From positions 1 to 64,000 of the forward strand of contig NZ_SRMQ01000007.1 of assembly GCF_004768785.1 (NCBI RefSeq): a DNA stretch of 64,000 nucleotides, read 5' to 3'. The notes under the pieces are model-generated. The model saw only the letters and a list, made by a program, of their open reading frames with translations. It ran no database searches and had not been told where the DNA came from. A program made the translations under genes and the position numbers. Source of the stretch: Caproiciproducens galactitolivorans. Its GTDB lineage: Bacteria; Bacillota; Clostridia; Oscillospirales; Acutalibacteraceae. This document shows, in pieces, positions 1 to 9,228 of this stretch; within the stretch, counting starts at the first letter, position 1, and each line of letters begins with the position of its first letter.

Positions 1-24
1 TGTGTTATTCTTTCCTTGAGTCAT
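1..24 (-). CDS. 5' end of an unidentified gene running off the left edge
   Basis: On the minus strand an ATG at 24-22 is preceded by a good ribosome binding site (AAGGAG, complement of 34-39, spacing 9), and eight codons are open to the edge (MTQGKNNT). Nothing can be said about function from eight residues. The RBS lies inside an imperfect inverted repeat (22-82), an arrangement seen upstream of some transposase genes, so an insertion-sequence gene is one possibility. Confidence 0.35.
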
Positions 25-82
25 TGGGACCAACTCCTTTTTGAATGTCTTGACACCATTCATTTTAAAGGAGTCCCAATGG
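22..82. repeat. Imperfect inverted repeat over the start of the left-edge gene
   Basis: The arms (about 22-46 and 57-82) share CATTGGGAC, then TCCTTT, then GAATG in inverted order, with a few unpaired bases. In minus-strand RNA the hairpin would bury the AAGGAG ribosome binding site of the left-edge gene. It could be a translational switch or part of a mobile-element end. The rest of 83-378 holds no convincing gene; a 28-codon open stretch on the minus strand (199-113) lacks a start codon. Confidence 0.45.
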
Positions 83-202
83 CTTTTCTATACCTTCTCG
101 AAATTGCGAACTTTATTGTACTCTATCCAAAATTTGCTTAATTTCGCTTATCACTTTATCTATCAGATCGTTAATAGCGTTTGGCGATTTGCCTTTCGGT
201 CA

Positions 203-237
203 AAATAGTTACCCCTGCTGTGCGGGGGTAACTATTT
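203..237 (+). terminator. Rho-independent terminator
   Basis: A perfect 13-bp stem (203-215 with 225-237; AAATAGTTACCCC paired with GGGGTAACTATTT) has a 9-nt loop and is followed by CCC and a T run at 241-247. It insulates the TetR gene downstream from anything read in from the left. Confidence 0.7.
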
Positions 238-390
238 CCCTTTTTTTACAGATTTTCACAAAAATTTCAGCAATTACGCAATTTTCATTTTCCCCGAATT
301 CTCTCTTTTCAAGTTGACTAAAAAAAGGAAATATAGTATATTAAGCAAATATTAAACATGTTTTAAACTCATTTTCGAGTGGTGATATTC

Positions 391-966
391 ATGCATAAGG
401 AAAAAGTAATGCAGGTTCTTGTTCAGGCAGCAATACAGCTTTTAAATGAATCGGAAACACCGGAAGAAATAACTTCCCGGAAAATCGCCTCCAAAGCCGG
501 TGTAAATGTCGCCATGATTAATTACTGTTTCCAATCCAAGGATGAGCTGTTAAAAACGGCAATCGACCAAATAATGCAGGATTCGGCCGGGGATATTTTT
601 GCAGCGAGCAACACAAATATTCCCCCTTTGAACCGCCTGTGGAACATGCTCTGGGAAATTTGTGAGTTGGTCGTTAAATTCCGTCGTTTTACAAAAATCT
701 ACATCCCCTATCTTCTGCTGCAGAGCGAAATTGAAATACCTAACCATATTCTCCCAACCATCCGGGAATATTACGGGAACAAAAAAAGCGAAGCGGAATG
801 CAGGATCATCGCCTATCAGCTGATCTCTTTTTTACAGCTCATTTTCTATCGTTCCGATTCCTTTTATCGTTACACGGGGATTCATCTTGAAAATCCGTCC
901 GAGCGGAAGGTGCTTTTGGAAACAGAATTCAAACTACTTTTCAAAGAAGGAAACACAGATGAATGA
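391..966 (+). CDS. TetR/AcrR family transcriptional regulator
   Basis: A 191-residue protein of normal TetR length. The first ~50 residues form the TetR helix-turn-helix: a helix with QVLVQAAIQLL, then SRKIASKAGVNVAMINYCFQ and KDELL. The remainder is a helical ligand-binding and dimerisation domain without a recognisable ligand signature. ATG 391 is preferred because GGTGAT lies just upstream; in-frame GTGs at 379 and 382 are alternatives. Its last 8 nt overlap the radical SAM gene, so the two are translationally coupled. The regulator most likely controls its own two-gene operon; the inducer is unknown. Confidence 0.85.
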   Translation: MHKEKVMQVLVQAAIQLLNESETPEEITSRKIASKAGVNVAMINYCFQSKDELLKTAIDQIMQDSAGDIFAASNTNIPPLNRLWNMLWEICELVVKFRRFTKIYIPYLLLQSEIEIPNHILPTIREYYGNKKSEAECRIIAYQLISFLQLIFYRSDSFYRYTGIHLENPSERKVLLETEFKLLFKEGNTDE

Positions 967-2047
967 ACAAACAGAATACTTAAGTAGCGCGGTGGAAGGT
1001 ATCATCCATCAGGCATTGAAAGCCTCCGTAAAGAACCCTCTGGAAAGCGCATTTATTGCAAAATTTATATTATCGCAGAGCGAGAACGCAAAAAAACGGC
1101 GGAAAGCGGAAGAAGCCGGGCACCATATCCCCCCTTTCCTGATTGCCAGCATTACATCGCAATGCAATTTACATTGCAAGGGCTGCTACGCCCGGGCAAA
1201 CAACGCCTGCGGCGAAAATTTCAAACAAGAGGAGCTAACCACGGAACAATGGAAACAAATCTTTCGGGAAGCGTCGGAGCTGGGGATTTCCTTTATCCTT
1301 TTAGCCGGCGGAGAACCGCTGATGCGGACAGATGTTTTACAGCAGGCATCCCTGTTTCACAATATTATTTTTCCGGTTTTTACGAATGGAACGTTATTTG
1401 ACCGAAAGGCGATCGGGCTTTTCGAATTCAGGCGGAATTTGATCCCCATTTTCAGTATGGAAGGTGATTCCGTTCAAACGGACAAGCGCAGGGGTAAAGG
1501 AATTTTCTCCCTTTTAAACGATTCGATCGAGCAAATGAAAAGAAAAGGGATTTTTTACGGCGTTTCCATCACCGTGACTTCCCAAAACCTGCAAACGGTC
1601 ACAAGTGATGATTTTATAGCCTCCCTTTCCCGCAAGGACTGCAAACTGGTCTTATTCGTTGAATATGTCCCCGCACAGGAATCTACTGAATCGCTTACTC
1701 TAAGCGCCGAAGAGCGGGAACAGCTTGCCGCCAGCCAGAAGAAACTGAAAACGGCATTTGGAAAAATGGTTTTCTTGTCTTTCCCCGGGGATGAAAAATC
1801 CACCGGCGGCTGCCTTGCAGCGGGCAGAGGTTTTTTCCATATTAATGCTGCAGGCGGGGCGGAACCCTGTCCGTTTTCCCCCTTCTCCGACACCAGCCTG
1901 AAAGACCATTCGCTTATGGAAGCCCTACAATCCCCATTGTTTCAGAAATTGCAATCGGCAAACCTCTTACAGGCGGGCCACCTGGGCGGTTGTACCCTAT
2001 TTGAGCAGCAGGACGCCATTAAAAATATCCTTAGTCTTGAAGCCTGA
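959..2047 (+). CDS. Radical SAM protein with SPASM-like C-terminal cysteines
   Basis: A 362-residue protein. The radical SAM cluster motif CxxxCxxC is visible as CNLHCKGCYAR (Cys69, 73, 76) and is followed by the SAM-binding segment LLAGGEPLMRTDV. The C-terminal third has cysteines in ACRG/SPASM-like surroundings (CLAAGRG, EPCPFSPFS, GGCTLFEQ), which suggests an auxiliary Fe-S cluster and a peptide- or cofactor-modifying enzyme. The start at 959 has the RBS AAAGAAGG at 943-950; the longer upstream reading frame is not needed. No precursor peptide is evident next to it. The substrate is unknown. It is probably controlled by the overlapping TetR gene. Confidence 0.85.
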   Translation: MNEQTEYLSSAVEGIIHQALKASVKNPLESAFIAKFILSQSENAKKRRKAEEAGHHIPPFLIASITSQCNLHCKGCYARANNACGENFKQEELTTEQWKQIFREASELGISFILLAGGEPLMRTDVLQQASLFHNIIFPVFTNGTLFDRKAIGLFEFRRNLIPIFSMEGDSVQTDKRRGKGIFSLLNDSIEQMKRKGIFYGVSITVTSQNLQTVTSDDFIASLSRKDCKLVLFVEYVPAQESTESLTLSAEEREQLAASQKKLKTAFGKMVFLSFPGDEKSTGGCLAAGRGFFHINAAGGAEPCPFSPFSDTSLKDHSLMEALQSPLFQKLQSANLLQAGHLGGCTLFEQQDAIKNILSLEA

Positions 2048-2074
2048 TCCTATAACACTTTCATCCTAATACCC

Positions 2075-2101
2075 ATCCCCCGCTTCGCCGGGGGATTTTT
2101 T
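2075..2101 (+). terminator. Rho-independent terminator of the TetR-radical SAM operon
   Basis: Stem ATCCCCCG (2075-2082) pairs with CGGGGGAT (2089-2096) across a 6-nt loop, followed by a T run to 2101. It lies 27 bp after the radical SAM stop codon. Confidence 0.85.
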
Positions 2102-2113
2102 ATGACAAAGATA

Positions 2114-2151
2114 AGAGCCTGAAAAGCACCATTGAGTGATTTTCAGGCTCT
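2114..2151 (-). terminator. Terminator of the minus-strand exopolysaccharide genes
   Basis: A perfect 12-bp stem, AGAGCCTGAAAA (2114-2125) with TTTTCAGGCTCT (2140-2151), lies just past the stop of the minus-strand Wzz/kinase-like gene and convergent to the radical SAM gene. No long U tract follows, so efficiency is uncertain. Confidence 0.6.
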
Positions 2152-2194
2152 CAACATTTATTCTATTTCTATTTCTGCTTCAGGAATAGAAATT

Positions 2195-3454
2195 TTAGAC
2201 ATCCGTAGTGACAAAGCCGATAATATGTCCACCGGCCGCCCCCAGGCGCTTAAAGGAATCCTTAAATTCCTGATAGGGCGTGGAACCATATTTTGCAACC
2301 ATGATAACGGACCCGGCATGCGCCGCAATATTATCCGCGTCCGGATAACTCACTTCGGAAGGCGTATGGATAATTACATAATCAAATTGCTGTTCGAATT
2401 TTTTTGCAAGCGTTTTAAATTCATCGCAGAACAATAAGTCCGCCGGGTTCTGTGTCGCGTCAGCGCCGGAAACAAGGCTTAATCCGGTAATCGCGGTCTT
2501 TGTCACAGCCTGTTCCGCTGTGCAGGTCCCCTTCAAAACATCCGAAATGGTATGCTCCGGCTTGGTTTTCAGTATTTCCGTTATTCCGCTGTCACGCAGG
2601 TCCGCATCCATCAAAAGTACGGACTTCCCGGAAAAGCTCAGGGCGCGGGCAAGGCCCACCGCAACGGAAGCGGCGCCGTCGTGCTCGCAGACATCGGTAA
2701 CAAGAAAACTCTTTTTGCCGGCGGCGTTGAATTCCACCGCAGCACGCAGCTTTCGGTAGCTGTCATCCTTTTTCGATTCCTCCTTGTCCTGCGGCACCGT
2801 ACCCAGCAGCTTTGTATTTAAAGCCTCGCTTACATAATGGCTGTTGCGGATTGTCTTGTCGGTCAATATTTTCAGAATTCCATAGCAAACATACAAGATA
2901 AAGCCAATAATCAGTCCCAAAAAGCCGGCCTTAATCATTTGTGCCTTATAGGACTGGTGCTCCGCCGGAATCGCCTTGTCGCTGACAATAGCGGATAACT
3001 TCGGCGACGGGAAAGCGGCGGTCAACCTTTCCGAAAGAACCTGCGCAGCGGTATTCGCAACGCGGTCCGCAATATCTGCGTTCGGGGTGTTCGCCGTCAG
3101 CTTTACGACCGGTGCGGTATTCACCTGTGTAGCAGAAATCGAATTGATTTCTTTTTCGTCAATTCCAAGTTTTTGTGCGGTCTGCGTAATAATTTCCTTA
3201 CCGGAAGCCATCGCGATCGCCGTCTGCACGCGGCTGTTTAAAATACTGGTATATTGGAGCCGGTAATCGGTTTTAGCATCCTCCGGCACCTCACAGGATA
3301 TCACGATTGTCGTATCACAAGTATACACATGCTTTACAAATTTCAGCGGCATCAGGCCGAATACAATGCCGAACACAGCCACTACAATTAAAAATCGGAG
3401 CCTGGTTTTCTTAAAAAAGTCCATTACTTCTGAAAAACTTACGAATAATTCCAT
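2195..3454 (-). CDS. Wzz-type chain-length protein fused to a degenerate BY-kinase domain
   Basis: A 419-residue membrane protein. Two transmembrane segments (about residues 20-38 and 176-196) flank an extracytoplasmic Wzz-like domain. The cytoplasmic part (about 225-419) resembles CpsD/CapB tyrosine autokinases: Walker A' VLLMDADLRD is intact (279-288) and the family's hydrophobic FDYVIIHTP strand is present. The Walker A loop is degenerate, however: at 254-263 it reads TDVCEHDGAA instead of the family's GxGKS/T, with no lysine. The C-terminal tyrosine cluster is also missing. It therefore probably works as a non-catalytic partner or co-polymerase for surface polysaccharide. Last gene of the exopolysaccharide cluster. 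Confidence 0.8.
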   Translation of the reverse strand: MELFVSFSEVMDFFKKTRLRFLIVVAVFGIVFGLMPLKFVKHVYTCDTTIVISCEVPEDAKTDYRLQYTSILNSRVQTAIAMASGKEIITQTAQKLGIDEKEINSISATQVNTAPVVKLTANTPNADIADRVANTAAQVLSERLTAAFPSPKLSAIVSDKAIPAEHQSYKAQMIKAGFLGLIIGFILYVCYGILKILTDKTIRNSHYVSEALNTKLLGTVPQDKEESKKDDSYRKLRAAVEFNAAGKKSFLVTDVCEHDGAASVAVGLARALSFSGKSVLLMDADLRDSGITEILKTKPEHTISDVLKGTCTAEQAVTKTAITGLSLVSGADATQNPADLLFCDEFKTLAKKFEQQFDYVIIHTPSEVSYPDADNIAAHAGSVIMVAKYGSTPYQEFKDSFKRLGAAGGHIIGFVTTDV

Positions 3455-3481
3455 ATGTTATCCTCCAAATAAAATTCTGTT

Positions 3482-4654
3482 TTATTTCATTGAAGCACCG
3501 GCAAATTCAAGAACCTGCTTCATAATTGTTTTCCAATCGTAGTTTTTTTCAGCAAATTCACGCTCTTTCTTTGCAATAGAGGCATCCTTCCTGCAGCGCT
3601 GGACAAATTCAACCACCTTATCCATATCGACAGGTGATTCATCGTTCGGAAGGCGCAGGGCAAAGGGCGTATCGTCCCTCAGCTTTGCATCGTCATAGGC
3701 GTACAGGAACGGGAGAGCCGCTGCGCAGTATTCCCGCGCCTTTAAGGATGAACAGCGCGTCAGCCCCCTGCGGTAGCACCCCAGCGAGGAAGCGCCGACA
3801 TCTACTGTTTTGTAAATATCGGAAAGCTCTTTTCCTTTTTTAAATCCGCAAAAGGTAACGTCATCGGACAAGCCCAGTTTTTCCACCAACGCGTGGAATT
3901 CGGGCATCTCCGTCTTATCCCCGCCGACCAGCACAAATTTCAGCGCCAGATCGTCGGTATGCTTCTGTTTGTATATGCTCATGCCTTGTAAAATCCGGTC
4001 ATAGCCCTGCCACCAGAGCGTACCGGCCACTCCGAGGATCGCAATATCCTTGGCGGTGTCCGCACAATGTGGAATCGGTTCAATCCGATCAATATTAATC
4101 CCGTTGTCGCCGTTCATGGCTTTTACGCCAAAGAAGGAATCCGCCTTGTTTCCGTACAGTACAACCGCGTCAATATACTTCTTCAGCTCTTTGCCAGACA
4201 GCCGGTCGTCCAGCACCGTCACCGCAACCTTTGCCGCCGTTTTGACTTTCCCACCCAGCGACTTGGCATATTTTATATTGCGTACATAATCCGCCAAATA
4301 AGGATAATTCGGGATTTCCACCACGATGGTTTTCACATGATTCGCCCGTGCGGTTTTACAGATTCGAATCACATCGAAGCTGATACGGTCGAGCCGCATA
4401 TATAAAACATCAAATGGATGCCTGCCGATATATTCATTCGCAATGGCAGCCATCTGTTTCATAAGCCTTTTTGCCGGGTCAAGCGGTTTTTCAAAGGAAT
4501 CCGCACCAAAGAAACGAAAACGGCTGTTCTGCCACATGGAACAGGTTACCCGATAACCCAGCTTTTCGAACGCGCTGATTTGGCCTTCAATCTTATTTTT
4601 TACGCCCAAATACAGCGGAGCATCCTCCTGAAAAGTGAGATACATCAAATCCAT
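3482..4654 (-). CDS. Glycosyltransferase (GT-B fold type)
   Basis: A 390-residue protein with no signal peptide or membrane segment. The C-terminal half has the GT-B donor-site pattern: LKFVLVGGDKTEMPEF, then DVTFCGFKKGKELSDIYKTVDVG, then LKAREYCAAALPFLY. The N-terminal acceptor half is divergent. It would transfer an activated sugar to a lipid-linked polysaccharide intermediate at the inner membrane face; donor and acceptor cannot be read from sequence. ATG 4654 has an AAGGAG ribosome binding site. It overlaps the upstream glycosyltransferase gene by 10 nt. Confidence 0.75.
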   Translation of the reverse strand: MDLMYLTFQEDAPLYLGVKNKIEGQISAFEKLGYRVTCSMWQNSRFRFFGADSFEKPLDPAKRLMKQMAAIANEYIGRHPFDVLYMRLDRISFDVIRICKTARANHVKTIVVEIPNYPYLADYVRNIKYAKSLGGKVKTAAKVAVTVLDDRLSGKELKKYIDAVVLYGNKADSFFGVKAMNGDNGINIDRIEPIPHCADTAKDIAILGVAGTLWWQGYDRILQGMSIYKQKHTDDLALKFVLVGGDKTEMPEFHALVEKLGLSDDVTFCGFKKGKELSDIYKTVDVGASSLGCYRRGLTRCSSLKAREYCAAALPFLYAYDDAKLRDDTPFALRLPNDESPVDMDKVVEFVQRCRKDASIAKKEREFAEKNYDWKTIMKQVLEFAGASMK

Positions 4655-5871
4655 TGACTGATCTCCTTATAAAATTTTTCGTAATTTCGCTGCGCATTAA
4701 ATTTTTCATTCCACAACTTGCGCGCGTTTTGGCAAAGCCGCGCGTATTCCCCGTTGGGAAGCTCCTTTAACGCGCGCAGGCGCGACAGGAGCATTTCCGG
4801 GGAAAAGTCCGCCGGCAAAATATACCCGTTTTCGCCAGTTATGACCGCTTCCCCTGTGCCGCCGACATCCGTTGCAATCACCGGTACGCCGAACGAACTG
4901 ATCTCCATAATAGAAACCGGAATACCTTCGCTGGCACTGACGTTCACAAAGGCGGAAATCGCGGTGGTTTTATAATAATCCATAATGGAGGCATTATCCA
5001 TCTGCCCCTTCCATTCCGTTTGGACGCAGGAGGGAAGCCTGGAAGCCATTGCCCTTATCTCATCGTTGAGTGGCCCGGATCCAATATGCGTCCACAAAAT
5101 GGGGAAATCCGCCTTTTGAAGCGCTTCAACAATTAAGTGAAGGCGTTTGACCGGCACCATAAAAGAGCAGGAAACAATGTGGAAACCGTTTTCCCTACTG
5201 CCGTAGTTTTCTCCGTGATCAGAGGTTCCCAAAAAGGCGGGACGGATTTTTTCGGCATACTGCGGAAACTGGCCGCGAATATACTCTGTACCGGAAGCCG
5301 AACAGGGCAGGACGCGGTCAATATGGCTCAAAATAAATTCCCGCATCGGAATATAATTATATTTCGCAAATTCGTTGTATATATCAAAACGATGGGCGCG
5401 GGAAATCTGCAGCACCTTTTTCCCCTGGCGCTTCAAATCCTTCGCGAGCAGCACGCCGGCTGCTGCGGCGTCGAACAGCCAATAGCTGTAAATGGTCACT
5501 TCATCCGCGGCACGAAGCTCCTCGATCTTGGAGAGCGCACCGTAAATTTCAAACGCGCGTTTCATAAAGTAAAGCATTTCGTGCGCTTTCGCGGCGGTAA
5601 ACGAGCCGGATTTCCATAAATGGTTCAGCTCGCACCATATATAGGGCTTGCACAAAAGCGAGGCGTACGCGCCCTTACCGCTGTCGCTTATTTTCAGAGA
5701 ATAACAGGATATGGAATCCGGCAGTTTTTTCGTGACTGCGGAATCCTTTTTTAAGTTACAAGGGCATACAAGCACTTTATCAAAGCCTTTGATATAATTT
5801 ACTTCATTGAGTAAAAATTCTTCGCCGTTGTCATACGGAAAAGAAGTCGTAAGTAAAAGCAGCAGTTTCAA
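4645..5871 (-). CDS. Glycosyltransferase family 4-like protein
   Basis: A 408-residue protein. The GT4 signature is clear in the C-terminal half: SCSFMVPVKRLHLIVEAL (donor-binding loop), a conserved glycine region in LWTHIGSGPL, and the E-x7-E-like nucleotide-sugar segment SEGIPVSIMEISSFGVPVIATDVGG. The substrate is unknown. It overlaps the polymerase-like gene upstream by 4 nt and the glycosyltransferase downstream by 10 nt, so it is part of one translationally coupled exopolysaccharide operon. Confidence 0.85.
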   Translation of the reverse strand: MKLLLLLTTSFPYDNGEEFLLNEVNYIKGFDKVLVCPCNLKKDSAVTKKLPDSISCYSLKISDSGKGAYASLLCKPYIWCELNHLWKSGSFTAAKAHEMLYFMKRAFEIYGALSKIEELRAADEVTIYSYWLFDAAAAGVLLAKDLKRQGKKVLQISRAHRFDIYNEFAKYNYIPMREFILSHIDRVLPCSASGTEYIRGQFPQYAEKIRPAFLGTSDHGENYGSRENGFHIVSCSFMVPVKRLHLIVEALQKADFPILWTHIGSGPLNDEIRAMASRLPSCVQTEWKGQMDNASIMDYYKTTAISAFVNVSASEGIPVSIMEISSFGVPVIATDVGGTGEAVITGENGYILPADFSPEMLLSRLRALKELPNGEYARLCQNARKLWNEKFNAQRNYEKFYKEISQWI

Positions 5872-7406
5872 ATTCGTTCCTCCAGTACAAGAGGGTCGGG
5901 AACATCCCTATGCGTCCGCCGGACATGCGTTCCCTTTGCGATAAACAGCGCCGCTAGATAAATCGCAGCATAGAAACAGATATACGTGATATTGAACACA
6001 TCGGTAACCCATAAAAACGCAAAATTACGCGGGATATACACGAAGCTCTTAACGGCAAGCAAACCGCAGGTGATAACAACCCAGTTGTGCGTTAATAAAG
6101 AAGCAAAAAAGCGGAAGATCAGCCCGATCATTGCACTGACGAAAATAACGCCCAGAATACCGTAAGCAACATACGCCTCCGCCACATAGGAGGTACCGAA
6201 GCCGCCGCCGGAAAGATAACGGTCCGGATCGACCATATAGGTTAACGCATGACCAAAATTATGCGTTGTCTGGACGAATTCGGAATTCTGCACTTCGATA
6301 ATCGGAGTAAACCCGAACAACGTGCGGGTAACAACATTATTGTGTACGAACAGCTCGAAAGGATAAAACAAATACAAATAGGTCGTAGACGGGTTAAACG
6401 ATTGGATATGGTTCACGGTCTGTACGATCACACGGAAGCTCGCTCCCTGGGAATCAATAAAGCTGACCAGCATTTCGCCCAGCCCGCGGTGGGTATCTTC
6501 AGCCCCTGAACGAACCAGCGCCAACATCTGCAGAAAGTACATGGCAATTATGCCAAATACCCCGACATAGGCTACCATTCTCTTTTTTATAACCCGCTTG
6601 CCTTTTTCCAAAAGGGAATCGCGCATTACAAAGTAAAAGGTAAGCATCAGCGCTTCGCAGACAATGGTATTCCGTCTGCCCGTAAAGAGGGACGCCAGCA
6701 TATAAACGCTGTACACCGCAAGCGGCAGTTTCATCTGCTTCTTGTTCGGCAGGGTCGCAAGGAAAACCGCAAAAGCAGGGACAAAAAACATGGAAAGCCG
6801 GCTGATAATGGACGGTACATCCGATGTATTTGTAAAGGATTGCAGGTAACCATGCCTTACAACGTCCAGCGCCGTTTTAAATAGAATATAAAAGAATGGA
6901 ACCGAGCTGATATACAGCACAATTGTACTGAGCCGGCGGATAAGGGGGAGCAAATGGTCTTTATAAACCGCTTTCGTGTGGAGCTTCTCGATTGCGGACT
7001 CGCGTTTGTGAAAAATCGGCCCTGCCAGCCGGTAGGCAAAATAAACGCAGAACAAAGAAAGAGCCACCAGTTGCAGCGACTGAAACAGCTTCGAGAAATC
7101 GTCCGCTTCCAAAAGAAGAAGAAGCTTATGATGATACCCAAACCAAGAGGTATACACACGCCCCATAAGCAGGACGTTATAAGTGAGAAGAAAGATCAGT
7201 AACGCAAAATCACGCCTGACGTTGCGAATCAAACTGGCGGCAATTGCAATATTTAAAGAAATGATGGCAAAAAACAAAACGTCAACCGCGGTTTTCCAAA
7301 AATCCCCGCCCAATACGGTTAAAAAATTGGCGGCTAACATCAATAGAATTGTTATACCGAAAAGGATTGTATCTCGTAATAAATCCTCTGATTTCACTTT
7401 TATCAT
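5868..7406 (-). CDS. O-antigen/EPS polymerase-like integral membrane protein
   Basis: A protein of about 512 residues with roughly a dozen hydrophobic segments from residue ~12 to ~500, and a long extracytoplasmic loop rich in polar residues in the C-terminal half. That topology is typical of Wzy/oligosaccharide-repeat-unit polymerases, a family poorly conserved in sequence, so the call rests on topology and on its glycosyltransferase and Wzz-like neighbours. Start: ATG 7406 has AGGGAAG eight bases upstream; GTG 7412 is too close to that site. The 31-bp gap to rqcH contains no terminator. Confidence 0.7.
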   Translation of the reverse strand: MIKVKSEDLLRDTILFGITILLMLAANFLTVLGGDFWKTAVDVLFFAIISLNIAIAASLIRNVRRDFALLIFLLTYNVLLMGRVYTSWFGYHHKLLLLLEADDFSKLFQSLQLVALSLFCVYFAYRLAGPIFHKRESAIEKLHTKAVYKDHLLPLIRRLSTIVLYISSVPFFYILFKTALDVVRHGYLQSFTNTSDVPSIISRLSMFFVPAFAVFLATLPNKKQMKLPLAVYSVYMLASLFTGRRNTIVCEALMLTFYFVMRDSLLEKGKRVIKKRMVAYVGVFGIIAMYFLQMLALVRSGAEDTHRGLGEMLVSFIDSQGASFRVIVQTVNHIQSFNPSTTYLYLFYPFELFVHNNVVTRTLFGFTPIIEVQNSEFVQTTHNFGHALTYMVDPDRYLSGGGFGTSYVAEAYVAYGILGVIFVSAMIGLIFRFFASLLTHNWVVITCGLLAVKSFVYIPRNFAFLWVTDVFNITYICFYAAIYLAALFIAKGTHVRRTHRDVPDPLVLEERI

Positions 7407-7437
7407 TGGCACACTTCCCTAACGTACTTGTCCCATA

Positions 7438-9228
7438 TTATAGCACGGATTCCATTCGTTTGCCATTAAAATTTGACTTGAGAGAATCTACTAAACCGGA
7501 ATCCGGTGTTACGTAGATGGTTTTATAATTCACGTAGATGACCATTCCGGGTTTCGCCCCCTGCGGCTTGCTGACATGGCGAACCTCAGTATAATCCACC
7601 GGGACCTTGGAGGATTCTTTCCCCCTGCTGTAAAAAGCCGCCAGATTCGCCGCTTCGAAGATCGCGGTTTCGGTCACATCGCGCCCCTGCGTTACAATAA
7701 TGGTATGCGATCCTGGTATGTTCTTGGTATGAAGCCAGATATCGTTTTTATTGGCCTGTTTTAATGTAAGGCGATCGTTTTGGCGGTTATTGCGCCCAAC
7801 CAGAATCAGGAAGCCGTCGGAGGACGCAAACTCCATCGGCCCCATGGACGCGAGCTGTTTCTGGCGGCCTTTCGACGCGCGGATGTAGCCCTGCTCGGTC
7901 AGTTCCTCCCGAATTTCGGACAAATCCCGTTCCGTTGCCGCACGGCTAAGCTCATCAAATACCGTGTCAAGATATTCCAGCTCCTGCTGTGCCTGCTGGA
8001 TTTGAACCGCAAGCATTTTTTCCGCTGTGCTGGCTTTGTGGTACTCCTTATAATATTTTTGCGCATTTTGCGACGGGGAAAGCGCAGGATTCAGCTTGAT
8101 TTTTACAAGCGGCAGATCTTCCTCATAAAAATTCTGCAATTCGACGAAACTGGCCCCCTTAGGGATTGTATATAAATTGGCGCTGAGAATATCGCCGTAA
8201 ATACGCAATGTGTCCCGCTCCGCGCAGCGCGACAGCTCCGCGCGCTGAAGATTGATTTTCCGGCTGAGCCGTTCCGAAGCCGTCGTTAAAACGCGCAGCA
8301 AATCCTGGGAACGCACCCGCATACGGTCAATGCGATCCCTTTCCGTATAAAAAGCATCCAACAGCTCGGAAAAGCGCGTATACGATTTTACCACAGCGGT
8401 CAGGCCATATTGCTCGATATTGAAAAAAGAAAAATCAATCGGCTTCTGCGCCGGGCTGACCACCATATAAGGCTTCCCATCCCTGTTTTTCACCGTTTCG
8501 GCCATTCTTCTAAGGAAGTAAAAGAGTCGTTCGCGCTGCTCCGCCGTCATTGTTTTGGCGGTAACGTCACTACCCCGCCCGGTCAAATAGGCAAGTTCTC
8601 GGCAGACTATCGGCGAAAGGCCCTGCAAATGATTCAGCAGCGCCTTGGAAAGCTCCATATCGGACGGAATGCTCTGTAATCCGTCCTCAATTTCCCGCAT
8701 GGAAGCCTGTAAAAGGCAAAGCTTGTTCTGCGGCGGGGGAAGCTGATAGGTTAACCCCGGAAGGACAAGGCGTTCGGAAGACATTTCCGCATCCACACGC
8801 TTTAAAGCGTCAATGATTTTTCCGTTCTCATCCACAAAAATAATATTGCTGTAACGCCCCATGATTTCCATGACCAGCGTCAGGCGGACCGGGTCACCCA
8901 ACTCGTTGACCGCGTCAAAATCCAGGCACAGCAGCCGTTCCAATCCCGGCTGGCGAACCTCCGCAAGGCGTGCCCCCAGCAGGCGTTTGCGCAAAAGCAT
9001 GCAGAGCATCGGCGGGGACTTCGGATTTTCCGGCACGTATTGCGTAAAGTGAATCCGTGCGCTGTTCGCCCTTGCGGACATCAGAAGCTTCATGGTATCA
9101 CTTCGGGTGCGGAAGGTTAAAACCATTTCTTCCCTGTTCGGCTGATAAATTTTATCCAGCTTCGCGCCGAGAGCCGCTTCTTCTATTTCTTTTTTTATAT
9201 GTCTTAAAAAAGCTCCGTCAAGAGCCAT
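7438..9228 (-). CDS. rqcH: RqcH, NFACT-family ribosome quality-control protein
   Basis: A 596-residue protein of the NFACT family (bacterial Rqc2 homologue, formerly annotated fibronectin-binding FbpA/YloA). It starts with the NFACT-N domain (MALDGAFLRHIKKE, KIYQPNREEMVL, ARIHFT), has two long coiled-coil stretches in the middle, and ends with the NFACT-R domain carrying NKNDIWLHTKNIPGSHTIIV. In the family it binds the obstructed 50S subunit with peptidyl-tRNA and directs alanine tailing. ATG 9228 has the RBS AGGAGG. It directly follows the Nif3-family gene. Confidence 0.92.
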   Translation of the reverse strand: MALDGAFLRHIKKEIEEAALGAKLDKIYQPNREEMVLTFRTRSDTMKLLMSARANSARIHFTQYVPENPKSPPMLCMLLRKRLLGARLAEVRQPGLERLLCLDFDAVNELGDPVRLTLVMEIMGRYSNIIFVDENGKIIDALKRVDAEMSSERLVLPGLTYQLPPPQNKLCLLQASMREIEDGLQSIPSDMELSKALLNHLQGLSPIVCRELAYLTGRGSDVTAKTMTAEQRERLFYFLRRMAETVKNRDGKPYMVVSPAQKPIDFSFFNIEQYGLTAVVKSYTRFSELLDAFYTERDRIDRMRVRSQDLLRVLTTASERLSRKINLQRAELSRCAERDTLRIYGDILSANLYTIPKGASFVELQNFYEEDLPLVKIKLNPALSPSQNAQKYYKEYHKASTAEKMLAVQIQQAQQELEYLDTVFDELSRAATERDLSEIREELTEQGYIRASKGRQKQLASMGPMEFASSDGFLILVGRNNRQNDRLTLKQANKNDIWLHTKNIPGSHTIIVTQGRDVTETAIFEAANLAAFYSRGKESSKVPVDYTEVRHVSKPQGAKPGMVIYVNYKTIYVTPDSGLVDSLKSNFNGKRMESVL

